Source of the DNA: Liopterus haemorrhoidalis
Taxonomy: Eukaryota; Arthropoda; Insecta; Coleoptera; Dytiscidae
Assembly: GCA_963971575.1 (NCBI GenBank)
Contig: OZ020616.1
Coordinates: 17,433,535 to 17,497,534 of the forward strand
Direction: 5' to 3'
Length of the DNA: 64,000 bases
Shown: positions 53,641 to 63,830 of the stretch, piece after piece
How positions within the stretch are numbered: the first letter of the stretch is position 1
How the letters are laid out: the number at the start of each line of letters is the position of its first letter
Made by a program: the position numbers and the translations under genes
The notes under the pieces: model-generated
Told to the model about the DNA's origin: nothing
What the model saw: only the letters and a program-made list of their open reading frames with translations
The model's database searches: none

Positions 53641-53840
53641 TTGATACGTTGAATTGTTCTGTATGGAACACTAGTTAATTCCGCAGTTCTAGGTATAGGT
53701 TTGTAATTACCTTCCGAAATTATTTTTTTATAAACGTTCAGTATCAGAACTTTGCAGTCTTCTGACAAATGACAGTTTTCTTTAGTAGTCACGTCCACAT
53801 TTTCGCATTCCACGTCAACGTCCACATTTTCGCACTCCAA
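53641..53840 (-). pseudogene. DDE_3-type transposase, N-terminal HTH remnant
   Basis: The frame from 53840 reads MECENVDVDVECENVDV, then LSEDCKVLILNVYKKI and RTAELTSVPYRTIQRI, where it meets the family Y MITE. The pattern (VLNVY helix, then TxVPxRTIxRI) is the helix-turn-helix start of insect DDE_3 transposases. The ECENVDV stretch is a short internal duplication. Together with 51470-51850 it makes one gene split by insertion. Confidence 0.65.
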
Positions 53841-55296
53841 ATCACCTTGCTAAAATTCACTATTTTCACTACAGAAATATGAGATAACATATACAGAAAT
53901 AGGAATTTCTTCAAAGTTAAATGGTCGCCAAAGAGCCATGTTGTTAATGTGTGACCGCTATGAACGTTGCAAATTAACTAACAAACAAGTATAACAACCC
54001 CTAAAATTTAGAAACAATAAGATTATAAATTTGGAAAATATCCTTAATGGATTTTAAGAAACTTCAATTGAACTAGTGTTACATCTATTCGATTTAAATT
54101 TAAAATTCCCTTAATACCCCTAATATTCTTTTTACTGCAATAAGTCCTAGGATTACTGCCATAAATCTATTAGCGCATTGTTAAGCTTCTTAACAAGACC
54201 GGCCATTTCATTTTGGAAATACTATATCATTGATAACACAAGGATATTCCTGCTCGCAGGCTGACCTTGGCCAGCGTTGGCAACCAGCAATAAGCTTTCG
54301 TACGCGTACCCTTACACATCGACAGATCTTCATCTTTCTGTATTGTTTTCACTCTACGGTAAGCCATTTCAGAGGGGAGGTAGTAAACGAAAACTTGAAA
54401 ATTGGATATTAATAAACAGTTCTTTTAAAATGCCTTTTTCCCGCGTCCACATTTTCACGTTTCATCTTTCATTTCCTTCTCAATATAAATAATAATACAA
54501 TAAAAAGGAAAAAAATACACACATACATATATGCATATAATTTTCAAGCGATCTTTATTTCCAGTATTTTCCCTATATGTAAATTGTAGAAGTCAAACGA
54601 GCCTTTTCCACATTTGGAAAAATAAAATAGATGCTTACTCGCTATATACGCATGTAAAAATATTGTAGCAAACAAATTCATTTCTAACTTAAAACAAAAT
54701 CTTGTTGCAAAATAAAACTTTTCCTATTATAATTTCACTATAAAACCAGACAAAATAAAACATTTCCATTGGCGAATACAAAAGAGACTTTTGTCCAGAG
54801 AAACCTGGAAGAAAAGTAATATTTTTTTCTTGTAGTTATAAAGATAAGTTACTAAAAAGAAAGAATAAGTAAGCGAAGCGAAATGTGAAAATATGCGTTT
54901 ATACTTGGACAACCATATATTCCGGACACCCCTTGGGGTGATTAAATTCTTTTATTCATGTTTTAAACTTGGACTTTTCCATTATGTTGTTGCAAATCAA
55001 AATGTTTCCATTTTGTTTCTAATCTAAAATGTAAATCTTTTTTATTCATCATTGTTGTAGAAAAAACACTTAAACAGTATATTAATGACAGAAACATAAA
55101 ATGTATATTTAATTTCAGTTTTTATATTGAAAAATGTAGCCAGTACAAGTTTTTCATTAAATCTATTATAATAGTTTACATATCGACGACGCGCGTGCAA
55201 TATATCCTAAGTGACATAGACATAGTTTGCCAGAAAACAACAAAAATTGTTTTAGTTGTATACCAATTAATTTATTCTTTTTATAATATACTCTAG
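53841..55296. other. AT-rich stretch, nothing recognised
   Basis: Overlapping plus frames at 54230-54492 show no domain. No paired terminal repeats were found. Confidence 0.4.
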
Positions 55297-55370
55297 TTAT
55301 TTAGATGGGATATGTTAGGCGCAAATAGCCATCGTTGGTGTGTGCCAAAAATGTTAACTAACTATTAGAA
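55297..55370 (+). repeat. Dispersed repeat with GGCGCAAATAGCCATCGTTG core
   Basis: Matches the complement of 7266-7330 and is related to 58380-58440. Confidence 0.5.
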
Positions 55371-55769
55371 AATAATATAGGTACGATACACAAAACAGAA
55401 ACTAGCCCCATTTTTAGGAACTATTGAAAGTATTAAATATAAGGCATTTAGAATTTTTTTCTAGCTAACATAATTTGCCACTAGATAGATATTTACATAT
55501 GTTATTTATGCAGATTTATAATAAACGCATTTTATCAAAAAATGTCAGATAGGAGGCGCGTCGTAGATATGCAGGTTAAATAAGCTGGCCATTTTTTTCA
55601 ATGATAAAACCAGGACATTTAAAATAGCTCAAGCACAAACGTGCACTATAGGGGGGGGGGTCCTTGGATCTGACCCCCCCCCAGGATAATAAAATCATAT
55701 ACTGAATCAATAAAAACTAAGCTACTGAAAATAAAATCTCCTTTTTCGTTGATAAAAAACAAATTATAG
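55371..55769. other. AT-rich stretch with a G10/C10 hairpin
   Basis: At 55651-55660 there are ten G and at 55674-55683 ten C, separated by TCCTTGGATCTGA. It may be the end of a decayed hAT element or a local hairpin. Nothing else was seen. Confidence 0.6.
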
Positions 55770-55870
55770 TCAAAATGTAATTAATATATAAAACCACCCC
55801 TCCCCGTAAAGAGGCAATAATAATAATGTATTATTTAACGGATATTACTTAGTAATAGATTCCCATTCAA
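55770..55870 (+). repeat. Repeat shared with 36975-37110
   Basis: CCCCGTAAAGAGGCAATAAT, ACGGATATTACT and GTGCGCGCC keep the order seen in the earlier copy. Confidence 0.45.
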
Positions 55871-56344
55871 TCCATTTTTCTAGGTGCGCGCCTGCTCAGG
55901 CAGTATGAATAATAGTGGCTATTGTTGAATATATGTTTCAAAAATATTTGGAAATAAGCTTATGTTTTTGTCTTTAAGTAAAAAAATGCAATTAAATGTA
56001 CTTCTTTTATTTATATTGTATGTTAAGAAAGTAATTTTGAACAAAACCGCCCACTGCTGTGCCGTTTTTTTGTTTTAATTTACGCGCGTACTGAAAGATG
56101 GATCGATTACTCGATCTTTTGAAAAATTGAAAATTTTATATTTTGTGTCCTTAAACTGTACTGGTTATATTTCACGACTAACCAGGACCAATGACAAAAA
56201 AACAGTACTGTACTGGTAAAACCAGTACGTATGGTCACCTTAAGGTTAAAGAACTGTATATTTCTACCAAATTTCAACTATCTAGGTCCATTCTTTGGTC
56301 GCAATCTACCGTCATCATAATAATCACTAGTTCTACAACCCTTA
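55871..56344. other. AT-rich stretch with a weak R1 fragment
   Basis: The segment 56235-56320 (CCAAATTTCAACTATCTAGG then GGTCGCAATCTACCGTC) is a short piece of repeat R1 in plus orientation. The rest is featureless. Confidence 0.4.
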
Positions 56345-56395
56345 GAGGGTTTTAACTGGTGCTGTCAGAAATCAATCATGACGGAACCGGTTCCA
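56345..56395 (+). repeat. Repeat end shared with 33530 and 35325
   Basis: GTGCTGTCAGAAATC and ATGACGGAACCGGTTCC are related to GTGCTGTTAGAAATCGACC and ATGCCGGAACCG in the two earlier copies. Confidence 0.45.
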
Positions 56396-57281
56396 AAAAA
56401 AAAAAAAGCGGCAGGTTGTTCAGGCCGGTGGTATAAAACCCTGGCGGACGAGAGTCAATGAATTCCTGGACGGACATCATTGGCGGAACTAAACTGTTTG
56501 CCTATTAAAAAGTTGACCAAATTGTGGAAGAAGTGGTAGTCAGTGGGGGGGCTAGGTCTGGTGAGTATGAAGGATGATGCAGAAGTTCCAACTTCAATTC
56601 CTGTAGTTTTGCAACAGTCATTTGTGCAGTGTGTGGTCTAACGTTATCATGCAATAAGATAGGAGTCAATCTGTTGACCAATCTAGGCTTTTTGTTTGTT
56701 TTCTTTAAGTTTTTGCATCATTTCGTCCAGTTGGTTGCAGTATATTTCTGCTGTGATCGATGAGCCAGTTTTTTTTGTTTTTTTTTTTTTTGTTTGGTTT
56801 TTAACCCTCTATTGCATTTTGTTCCCATTTGGGAAGATAAAAGATTAAATTTTTATATACGTTTCTTATGCAGTATCCATCCATGGCTATCATACTGTGA
56901 CTGTAATTGTATTTTCATCAAAATATGTTTTTATAAACATATATAATTACTTGATTTTGTTCATAATGTTCCCAATTGGGCACAATTCATTTTTGAAAAA
57001 TAAAATGTAATTATTTTTTTTAAAAATATTATGTAACAAATATTTTCAATACATGAACAATTCTTTTGTAAAAAAGCAGTTTTTGGAACACTTATTAAAA
57101 AAAATTTCATGCAATAGAGTGTTAAGTTACCTGTACGAAATTTGGCGAACCAATTTGATATTGTCTGCTGCGTAGTAACACTAGAGCCAAATACTCTAGT
57201 ACGGTTTCGCGCGGTCTGCGATGCCGTAGTTCCACGTAAGAACTCATACTTCATAATAGTGCGAATTTCCGACCGTTCCAT
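56396..57281 (-). pseudogene. Mariner transposase, split and frameshifted
   Basis: The N-terminal part (57281 down to 57126) reads MERSEIRTIMKYEFLRGTTA, then VTTQQTISNWFAKFRTGNL, the helix-turn-helix domain of mariner transposases. The C-terminal part (about 56790-56400) reads GSSITAEIYCNQLDEMMQKL, LLHDNVRPHTAQMTVAKL with a frameshift, SYSPDLAP and TDYHFFHNLVNFLIGKQFS: the second and third catalytic aspartates (HDN and PxDYHFF, D34D type). The roughly 100 residues between the parts, with the first catalytic D, are missing. A piggyBac MITE (56805-57121) sits at the junction. Frameshifts near 56545 and 56680 confirm it is dead. No mariner TIR was found. Confidence 0.85.
56805..57121. mobile_element. 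piggyBac-like MITE with TTAA target duplication
   Basis: TTAA at 56801-56804 and 57122-57125 flanks ends CCCTCTATTGCAT and ATGCAATAGAGTG (12 of 13 complementary). GTTCCCATTTGGGAAG and GTTCCCAATTGGGCAC are internal palindromic repeats near the ends. 317 bp and non-coding. Confidence 0.85.
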
Positions 57282-57849
57282 TTTCAACAAAATTAATTTA
57301 AAAAAAAAGTTTTTGATATTTTTTAGAGCATACAATGATTTCTTAAAACAGGCGAAATGTGTAGCTTTCCAACAAAAAAAAAAAAAAAAACAGAACGGTA
57401 AAATACTAAGCCAATGTCAAATAATAAGCTGTTAAAGTTGGAAATATTATTAACTACAAATTTCATCCTTGACGACCTGATATAAAGCTGCTCATATTGC
57501 ATACCGTGTATAATGGGACGCGCATGCGTGGTCATCCGTGAATAATGAACGTTTTATACACTGCAAGTTTTGTTTTTAGTAAGTTAGTTAAAATGTTTGG
57601 CGCAATTAAAACGATGACTTTTTGGATTTCACATAGCCCATCTTTATAATTAGAATAATATACATAAAACAATAAATAATAGTATTTTAAATATTGTTGT
57701 AAATTATAATCAGCTGACGCTAAGCCATCTTGTTGACGTCAGTTCTGAAGTTTTACTATTGACGCTCAAAATTTCAGTGTTTGTAAATTAACTACGTTTT
57801 TTCTACTGATTAAACTATATAGTTGTAGATAAAATATCCTATTTGACTC
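57282..57849. other. AT-rich stretch, nothing recognised
   Basis: An A-tract at 57373-57390. Likely partly mariner 5' sequence upstream of the split transposase. Confidence 0.4.
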
Positions 57850-57944
57850 GTATATAATGGCTATATTACACTGGGATGACTACAACCCTCGCCTATGGTT
57901 CGGGTGATAAACTGCATCCGTGCAATATAGCCTCCATTATATAC
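57850..57944. mobile_element. Short palindromic element
   Basis: GTATATAATGGCTATATTAC and the complement of GTGCAATATAGCCTCCATTA form arms of about 25 bp. The loop has CCCTCGCCTATGGTTCGGG. Confidence 0.65.
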
Positions 57945-58173
57945 TTGTTAAATAAAATACTATTTAGGCGACCATATTAAAAACAGTTCTTTTTTATCAT
58001 TTAGTACTAGACAAAATGTAAATATTGTTCGGCCTAGACCGATTCGCTTACTTTTTAGGCCGGTGGTTGCCAACGCCATATACGATAGTGATGTTTGTTC
58101 AATAACAAGCGAATGTTTAAAATTATGTAGCTAATTAAAATAAATAAGTTTAATTTTTTAATGAAAATTACTT

Positions 58174-58340
58174 TGGATCGCCCAAAAAAATATTATGTGC
58201 ACCTTTGCCAAAAAGTTCTTTTCCGTCCTCATCTGTTTGAAGACATCGGCTCTGCCTCGGCCATCAAATTCAGATGCGGACGAAAAAGATCCACTTTTTG
58301 GCCATGGTACACAAAAAAACTATTTTGTGTTCGGCGACCC
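58174..58340. mobile_element. Palindromic element
   Basis: The arms hold GGATCGCCC...TTGCCAAAAAGT and TTTTTGGCC...GGCGACCC, with an inner pair CCGTCCTCATCTG / CAGATGCGGACG. The loop reads GACATCGGCTCTGCCTCGGC. The plus frame across it is a by-product. Confidence 0.6.
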
Positions 58341-58379
58341 AAAAAAGTTGTTAATTTTCGATACATATTAGTTTATATT

Positions 58380-58440
58380 TTTCGGTGAACTGTGCTAGGC
58401 ACAAATAACATCTGTTGTGCGCCAAAAACTTTATATGATA
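58380..58440 (+). repeat. Diverged copy of the 7266/55297 repeat
   Basis: GCTAGGCACAAATAACATCT and GCGCCAAAAAC parallel the two better copies. Confidence 0.4.
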
Positions 58441-58444
58441 TTTT

Positions 58445-58680
58445 TCGGACGATGTGGGTTTTTCGAAGTTTCTGTATTTTTCTTATATGTGGGTCAAAGT
58501 TCTGAGTGTGCATGCTAAATTTGAACTAACCAGGTCCAGCTGTTTGGTTACAATATCTACCGTACACAGATACATGAGTGACGGTATAAAAATTTCTTGG
58601 TCATACATACTAAACACTAAAAAGGTTAAGAGTAAGTGGTATATAGGTTTCTTGGTTATGCCTACGAAATCCTAAATATG
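58445..58680 (+). repeat. Dispersed repeat family R1
   Basis: TTATATGTGGGTCAAAGT, GCATGCTAAATTTGAAC, CAGGTCCAGCTGTTTGGTTA and TGGTTATGCCTACGAAATCC are in plus orientation, as at 44270. The 3' block is duplicated (58590 and 58645). Confidence 0.55.
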
Positions 58681-59390
58681 TAGATGTAATACGTTGTATT
58701 TGTTGGATATAACTACATTTTTTGCAAAATTTCACCTTTAAAAAATAAATTGTTAAGTAATGAACAAGTGATTTTTTTTTAAATCACCTTTTTCCTAATT
58801 CTACCTTAATTAACAGTGATTTTATTTTTCCTGAATTAACAAAAAATCCAATTTTCCGAAACGTAATCTAACCTCAACCCAATTTGTGAAGAAAAAGTAA
58901 GATAAGAACGGAAAAGCACACAAAAGAAAGTAAAATGGAATGGTTACTCTAATGGAGTAATTACTTACGAACTATCTGATAACCCCGTAACATTTAACAG
59001 TTAAAATTATCGATTGACAACAAGTCAAGGTGCTGAAGACGACGCCAACAACCGAATATAAACTTTATATTACCTTATAAAAACGATTATTTTAGATCGT
59101 TAGACTACAAGTGCTAACTAGAGTAAGTGGGTTATCTGCCTTACTATCATTTACCTGTAGTGCTACCTGAACCATTAATAATGCCGAGCTAATAATACCG
59201 GGTGTATCGCAGTGTATGCGAGGTTTGATCAAAAATTTAGCGAACTAACGTTATAAAACTTATTAATAAAAAATAATTTTTCTCACTACTGTGTGTAAAA
59301 CTGACTTTATGTACCTATGCTACAACATACAAAAACAAATGATTTTAACTTGAGTTAGGGATAATTCTTACTTTAACAACCGGCCATAAG
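58681..59390. other. AT-rich stretch, nothing recognised
   Basis: No paired repeats or coding signal were found. Confidence 0.4.
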
Positions 59391-59444
59391 TGTCACTTTA
59401 TTCCCTAGGATTTTTTTAAACTTTATTCCCTCAATAAAGTGACA
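59391..59444. repeat. Short perfect-arm hairpin
   Basis: TGTCACTTTATT (59391-59402) and AATAAAGTGACA (59433-59444) are exact complements. CTTTATTCCCT is also repeated directly in the loop. Confidence 0.7.
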
Positions 59445-60041
59445 GATGTAAAAAGACTAATTCCATAATTATTTATTGTAATAGAAATATTACTAGAATT
59501 TACAACATTAATATAGTGACTTTCACTTTCCAAATTAGTTTTTTTACTAATTACATTATTAATTGACTTAAAATTTATGTTTGTTGAAGGTTCATTTCCA
59601 AGTAAAATAGAAAAATAGTAGTAGTTCTGTGTAATTGCCTACACTCTTCTTATCATACCATTTTCTGAAATCTGTATATGCCTTTTATACAATCTCTTTG
59701 TATTTGCAGACAATAATTCTGCAGTTGCCTCCATTGCAACTGTTCTCGCGTCATCATCATCACTGTTTATTTCCATTTTTAAATTATTAACAGTGTTGTT
59801 TGAATACATTTTAACAAATCTTCACAATATATATTAAATTAGAAACATTATTCAATATTGGCACATTCAACGTGACATAAACAAATTCTGTTTTTCATAA
59901 TATAAACAAGCTGTCCCCGTAGCAACATAACAATAACATAGGTGTATTGATTTATGTTTGAAAATTATATGAAAACAAATTTCAAATTGATTAAATAAAT
60001 TGTAACTGATCGTCGTGGAAAATATTTGTATGCATCTCGGA
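59445..60041. other. AT-rich stretch, nothing recognised
   Basis: No feature was noticed. Confidence 0.4.
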
Positions 60042-60138
60042 AGTAAAGTACATTAATCCCTCAAATGAAAATACCCTCGACTCCCTTCGGTCATCTCGGG
60101 CATTACTTACATTCTCGGGATTAAACCATTACTTTACT
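60042..60138. mobile_element. Short palindromic element
   Basis: AGTAAAGTACATTAATCCC and the complement of GGGATTAAACCATTACTTTA form the arms. The centre reads CCCTCGACTCCCTTCGGTCA then CTCGGG. Confidence 0.6.
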
Positions 60139-60269
60139 CCCTAGATACTTAAATAACTATTACATTTGAATAGTTTATTTTAGAAACCAATAAATAAAGA
60201 TAATACTATGCTACATCATTAATTTAAAAATTACTCTTTAAACACTGTTTTGGTGTTGTTAAAACTTTT

Positions 60270-60610
60270 ATACTTTTTCCTACAAATTTTATGAAATTTT
60301 CTTGGTGAGCTGGTACGTTGTGATTGTCGACATTAAAATGTTGATATGACTCATACGATATTCCTATTTCTTTTATAACTTCTCTAACAGTCAATCGTTG
60401 ATTGGTACCGATTTCATGAACCTGGATAATCTTTTTGTCGGGATAAAAATTTAAGGTTTAACCCATCTGTCATCATCTTTGACTAAATTTTTACTATAAA
60501 ATGTCTGAACCAGTCAAAACACACAGTTCGACTCAAAGCATCTTCTTCAAAAGTTATTTTCAAAAATGATTCTATTGCTCTCTTTCCCAGTTTTTCAGAC
60601 ACGCTGCTGT
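60270..60610 (-). pseudogene. Mariner transposase remnant, internally deleted
   Basis: On the minus strand: EDALSRTVCFDWFRHF, KDDDRWVKP, VHEIGTNQRLTVREVIKEIG, ISYESYQHF, then directly VDNHNVPAHQENFIKF. The first blocks are the two N-terminal helix-turn-helix segments of a SETMAR-like mariner transposase, and DNHNVPAH corresponds to the HDNAPAH block around the second catalytic aspartate. Over 100 residues that should lie between, including the first catalytic aspartate, are gone. Stops lie between the blocks, and no TIRs were found. Confidence 0.7.
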
Positions 60611-61048
60611 CCGATCAGATACGTAAAGTTATTATTATTATTATACATCTTAAAAAATCGCCAAGCAAAAATAAATCTAATTGCAACTCATAAATGTCAG
60701 CTGTATTAAGTCGCTATTTGCGTAATTTTTTTATCAAACCTCGTAGTCCAACCGTCGAATTGACTTTTCTGGTTCCTATATTCAAAAGCTATCGAAAAAT
60801 ATTGAATAACTTGGGTATAAAAACTCGGGTTCTAAAAATTATTTTAATGGCGAGGGGAGGTTTCAGATTTTAAATTTAATATCTTAAATTAAAATTGACA
60901 TTTTCAACTGTAAATATATTAAAAATTATAATTACTCTACTTATATCTTTTTGTCTCTCTATCTCTTTCTTTCTTTCTTTCTTTCCTTCATTCTCTATCA
61001 TTCTTTCGCATAGCCCGTTCCTGCTTTTTCTGTTAACTGATCTCACTA
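60611..61048. other. AT-rich stretch, nothing recognised
   Basis: A CTTT-rich run (60967-60990) is present. No gene was found. Confidence 0.4.
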
Positions 61049-61172
61049 TACTAGCGTCGGCGAATCAACGCACTTACGTCACGCGACGTAACAAACGACT
61101 GTATTGTCTGGAACAATGCAATCGTTTGTTACGTCGTGTGATGTAAGTGCGTTGATTTGCCGACACTAGCAT
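61049..61172. mobile_element. Near-perfect palindromic MITE, 120 bp
   Basis: From CTAGCGTCGGCGAATCAACG to the complement TTGATTTGCCGACACTAG the sequence is palindromic around a loop of about 5 bp (TCTGGA region). CGACGTAACAAACGA is in the arm. TATA-type flanks. The same element at 40915 is split by another insertion. Confidence 0.85.
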
Positions 61173-61950
61173 ATAATCCTTTTGCATCCATGACTAAGAT
61201 ATGCTTGTATCTCAGGTCCCTTTATCATTCTTTCCTTTTTCATCCTCATTACGTGTCCACTTTATTAATTCTTAAAGATGATTCAAACAGAGAAGAATAC
61301 ACGACAAAATGCGCAAACAAAATAAATCCAATGACGGAGACAAATAGAATATTTTTAAACCAAATGGGACAGTTAAATAATAATTTTTAATCAATTGGTT
61401 ACGGTATGATTTAACCGCTATGTATTAAAATATAAATGCTATATAAAAACTTTTAGTCTTATATAAAAATGAACAAATATAGCATTTGTTCATTTTTAGA
61501 AGAATCACTTAAAAAATTTTCTCCACGATCACTATAAATGTACTCATTCTAAAACCAATTTTGACTACAGAAAGTTAATATTCTAACACAAGAGTTGGAA
61601 TGTTATTCTAAAGCACTTATCTTCTTATGCATTTTGCGTGTATTTCATTCCATCACTTTTTATGGAATAACTATTCCATGTCATTTGTTTACGTAGGGTT
61701 ACATTAAAACATATGCAATGTTTACATTAAATAAATGCAACATAACTTCCTAAAAAGTACTAAAATAGTGGCCGATGTGCGGCAAATTAAATTACAATTA
61801 AACAAATAATAAATAAAAAAATAAGTGTAATTAATTGATTAATTTGTTTTGTAATCTAAATTATTTCTTAAGATAAAATGTTTGTTAAAATAATTATTTG
61901 TTAATTTCTTTTCTTTCTGGTGGTCGTGGAGAAAGTAGGGTCTGTGACTC
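61173..61950. other. AT-rich stretch, nothing recognised
   Basis: A small inverted pair, TATAAAAATGAACAAATATA with AGCATTTGTTCATTTTTA, lies near 61460-61500. No gene was found. Confidence 0.4.
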
Positions 61951-62046
61951 GGTTGGAAGAGAAAATTCGATGCTCTTGGTTCCTCACGCTCGCCTACGGC
62001 TCTCGTTCGGAATGTTCCACTTGCATCGAATTTTCTCATTCCAACC
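61951..62046. mobile_element. Short palindromic element
   Basis: GGTTGGAAGAGAAAATTCGA and the complement of TCGAATTTTCTCATTCCAAC form arms of about 23 bp. The loop contains CACGCTCGCCTACGGCTCTC. Confidence 0.7.
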
Positions 62047-63739
62047 TTGTTACAGAATATACTAGTAAATATTATATAAATTAAACTAAACGCTGTCTGA
62101 AAATGCTATTGAATTTAATTATGTCTGAATAAAAACCCAAATATTTATGTAAGGAGTGCATAAGAAGGTAACAAAAAGGGCAGAATGTCTTGTGTTACAA
62201 ATATTTATTAAGATTAACTGGTTCCCTTTACTGGATTTTGGTCAAGATTATTAAAGTAAAAGTTGTCTCGTAACTTGTAGTAGTGGGGGTAAATAGTGAA
62301 ACTACGCGTCATATGTATGCTTACGGGATGTCAGTCTTTGTTTATCGTATATGTTATATACACGTGAAGTTTGATTTTTGGCTATAAAAACGAATGTTTC
62401 TTCGTTCTAAATAAATTTTCTTACATTCATTTCTGATGTGAAATAAAATATCTCCTCGTAACTATCCTGATATTCATCAAATTGAAAAAATGCATAGAAC
62501 AAATAAGATTTGTTTTCTTATAAACAATTTTTATTGTATAGTTTTTTCTGTTAAGATAGTTCTGTTTATAAATGAAATATTTTAAGTTTTTTAGTACCAG
62601 TTTTAACTCAGAAACACCCCTAAGAAAGAAAATTTTGAGATATGCCTATATTTGATCCTGGTTCTACTTTATTGTACCAAATTTCGTTAAAATACGTCCA
62701 GCCGTTTTTAAAAACTGATATAACCTCCAATTTTATTAATTACTATATTATTATAGCAATTTGTTTTTCTATTTTTATTTAAATATACCTAAAATTATAT
62801 TTGTATTCGATTTTATTTTTATTTATTAACTATAATACAAATACAAATACACCTTAAATTTTATATAAATCAGTATAAAATTTCCTTAGGTTTTTATTTA
62901 TAATTTATTCAGTAGAACTGTCTTGAAATAAATATCTATTATGAATATAGTCAATAAAAATATTTAAAAACATGCATCTCTCATATTAATTTTGTATGCT
63001 AGTTTGAACTAAGCCGACATGTGACGAATTGCCTCTCATACTCTGATTGGTCAGCAGTTATGAGACAACCTTTACTTTAATAATCTTGGATTTTGGTTAA
63101 ATTTGTAAATTTTTTTATTGCACACTTGAAATTTTTAAGAAACCTTTATTCATGGTGGAACACTATTTAGTTACTTACGACGACCAGCATATAATATGAA
63201 AAATTTCTTCTACCTTAAAATTTAATAGACCCTATCTTTGGCATAAATTTCGGCTGAAATTTAAATAAAAATTACTTGATCTATTCCAATCAGATGCTAC
63301 TACGCTAATATTATCATGTAGCATTCTTATTTTTTATATAGTATTTAATAGTTTTTATAGTGATCTTAATTTTTTTAAAGATTCCATTAAAAATATAATA
63401 AAATTGCTACCCAAACAATGATCAGGTTGAAAGCTCCCAACAACCAACAACGAATCTACGATAATGACTATGATAAGTAAATTAGTATCCACATGAAAGA
63501 TTTTTGCGCAAGTTTATTGATGTACTCTTGTCTGTTTGAATTATCTGTACTAAGGTCTGGAATGTAATATCTGATGTTACTGAACGTTAATATTTGATGA
63601 TAAACGAATGACTGGAATGAAACTAATTGAATGTTAATTGATGTTCTTAAATCATGTCTGGTTCGACCCCTGGTCCAAGGTTGATAGTCTTCCCTATCAG
63701 ATCCAATAATCCAGTCCTCTTTTACCTTTGTCTTATCTA
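62047..63739. other. AT-rich stretch, nothing firm
   Basis: ACCAAATTTCGTTAAAATAC followed by GTCCAGCCGTTTTT (62678-62712) is a phrase common at the 3' part of insect interspersed repeats. The rest shows no feature. Confidence 0.4.
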
Positions 63740-63830
63740 ATAAATACCATCATATCATCTACCAGTCGAATTTGACCACTGCTGAACATATATATCCTCC
63801 TCATTCCTCTCCAAACCTTTCTGCTTTAAG
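63740..63830 (-). mobile_element. Possible LINE 3'-end fragment
   Basis: On the minus strand AGGAATGAGGAGGATATATA and TGTTCAGCAGTGGTCAAATT resemble the VQQW-type end of some insect LINE ORF2 sequences. It is too short to confirm. Confidence 0.3.
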
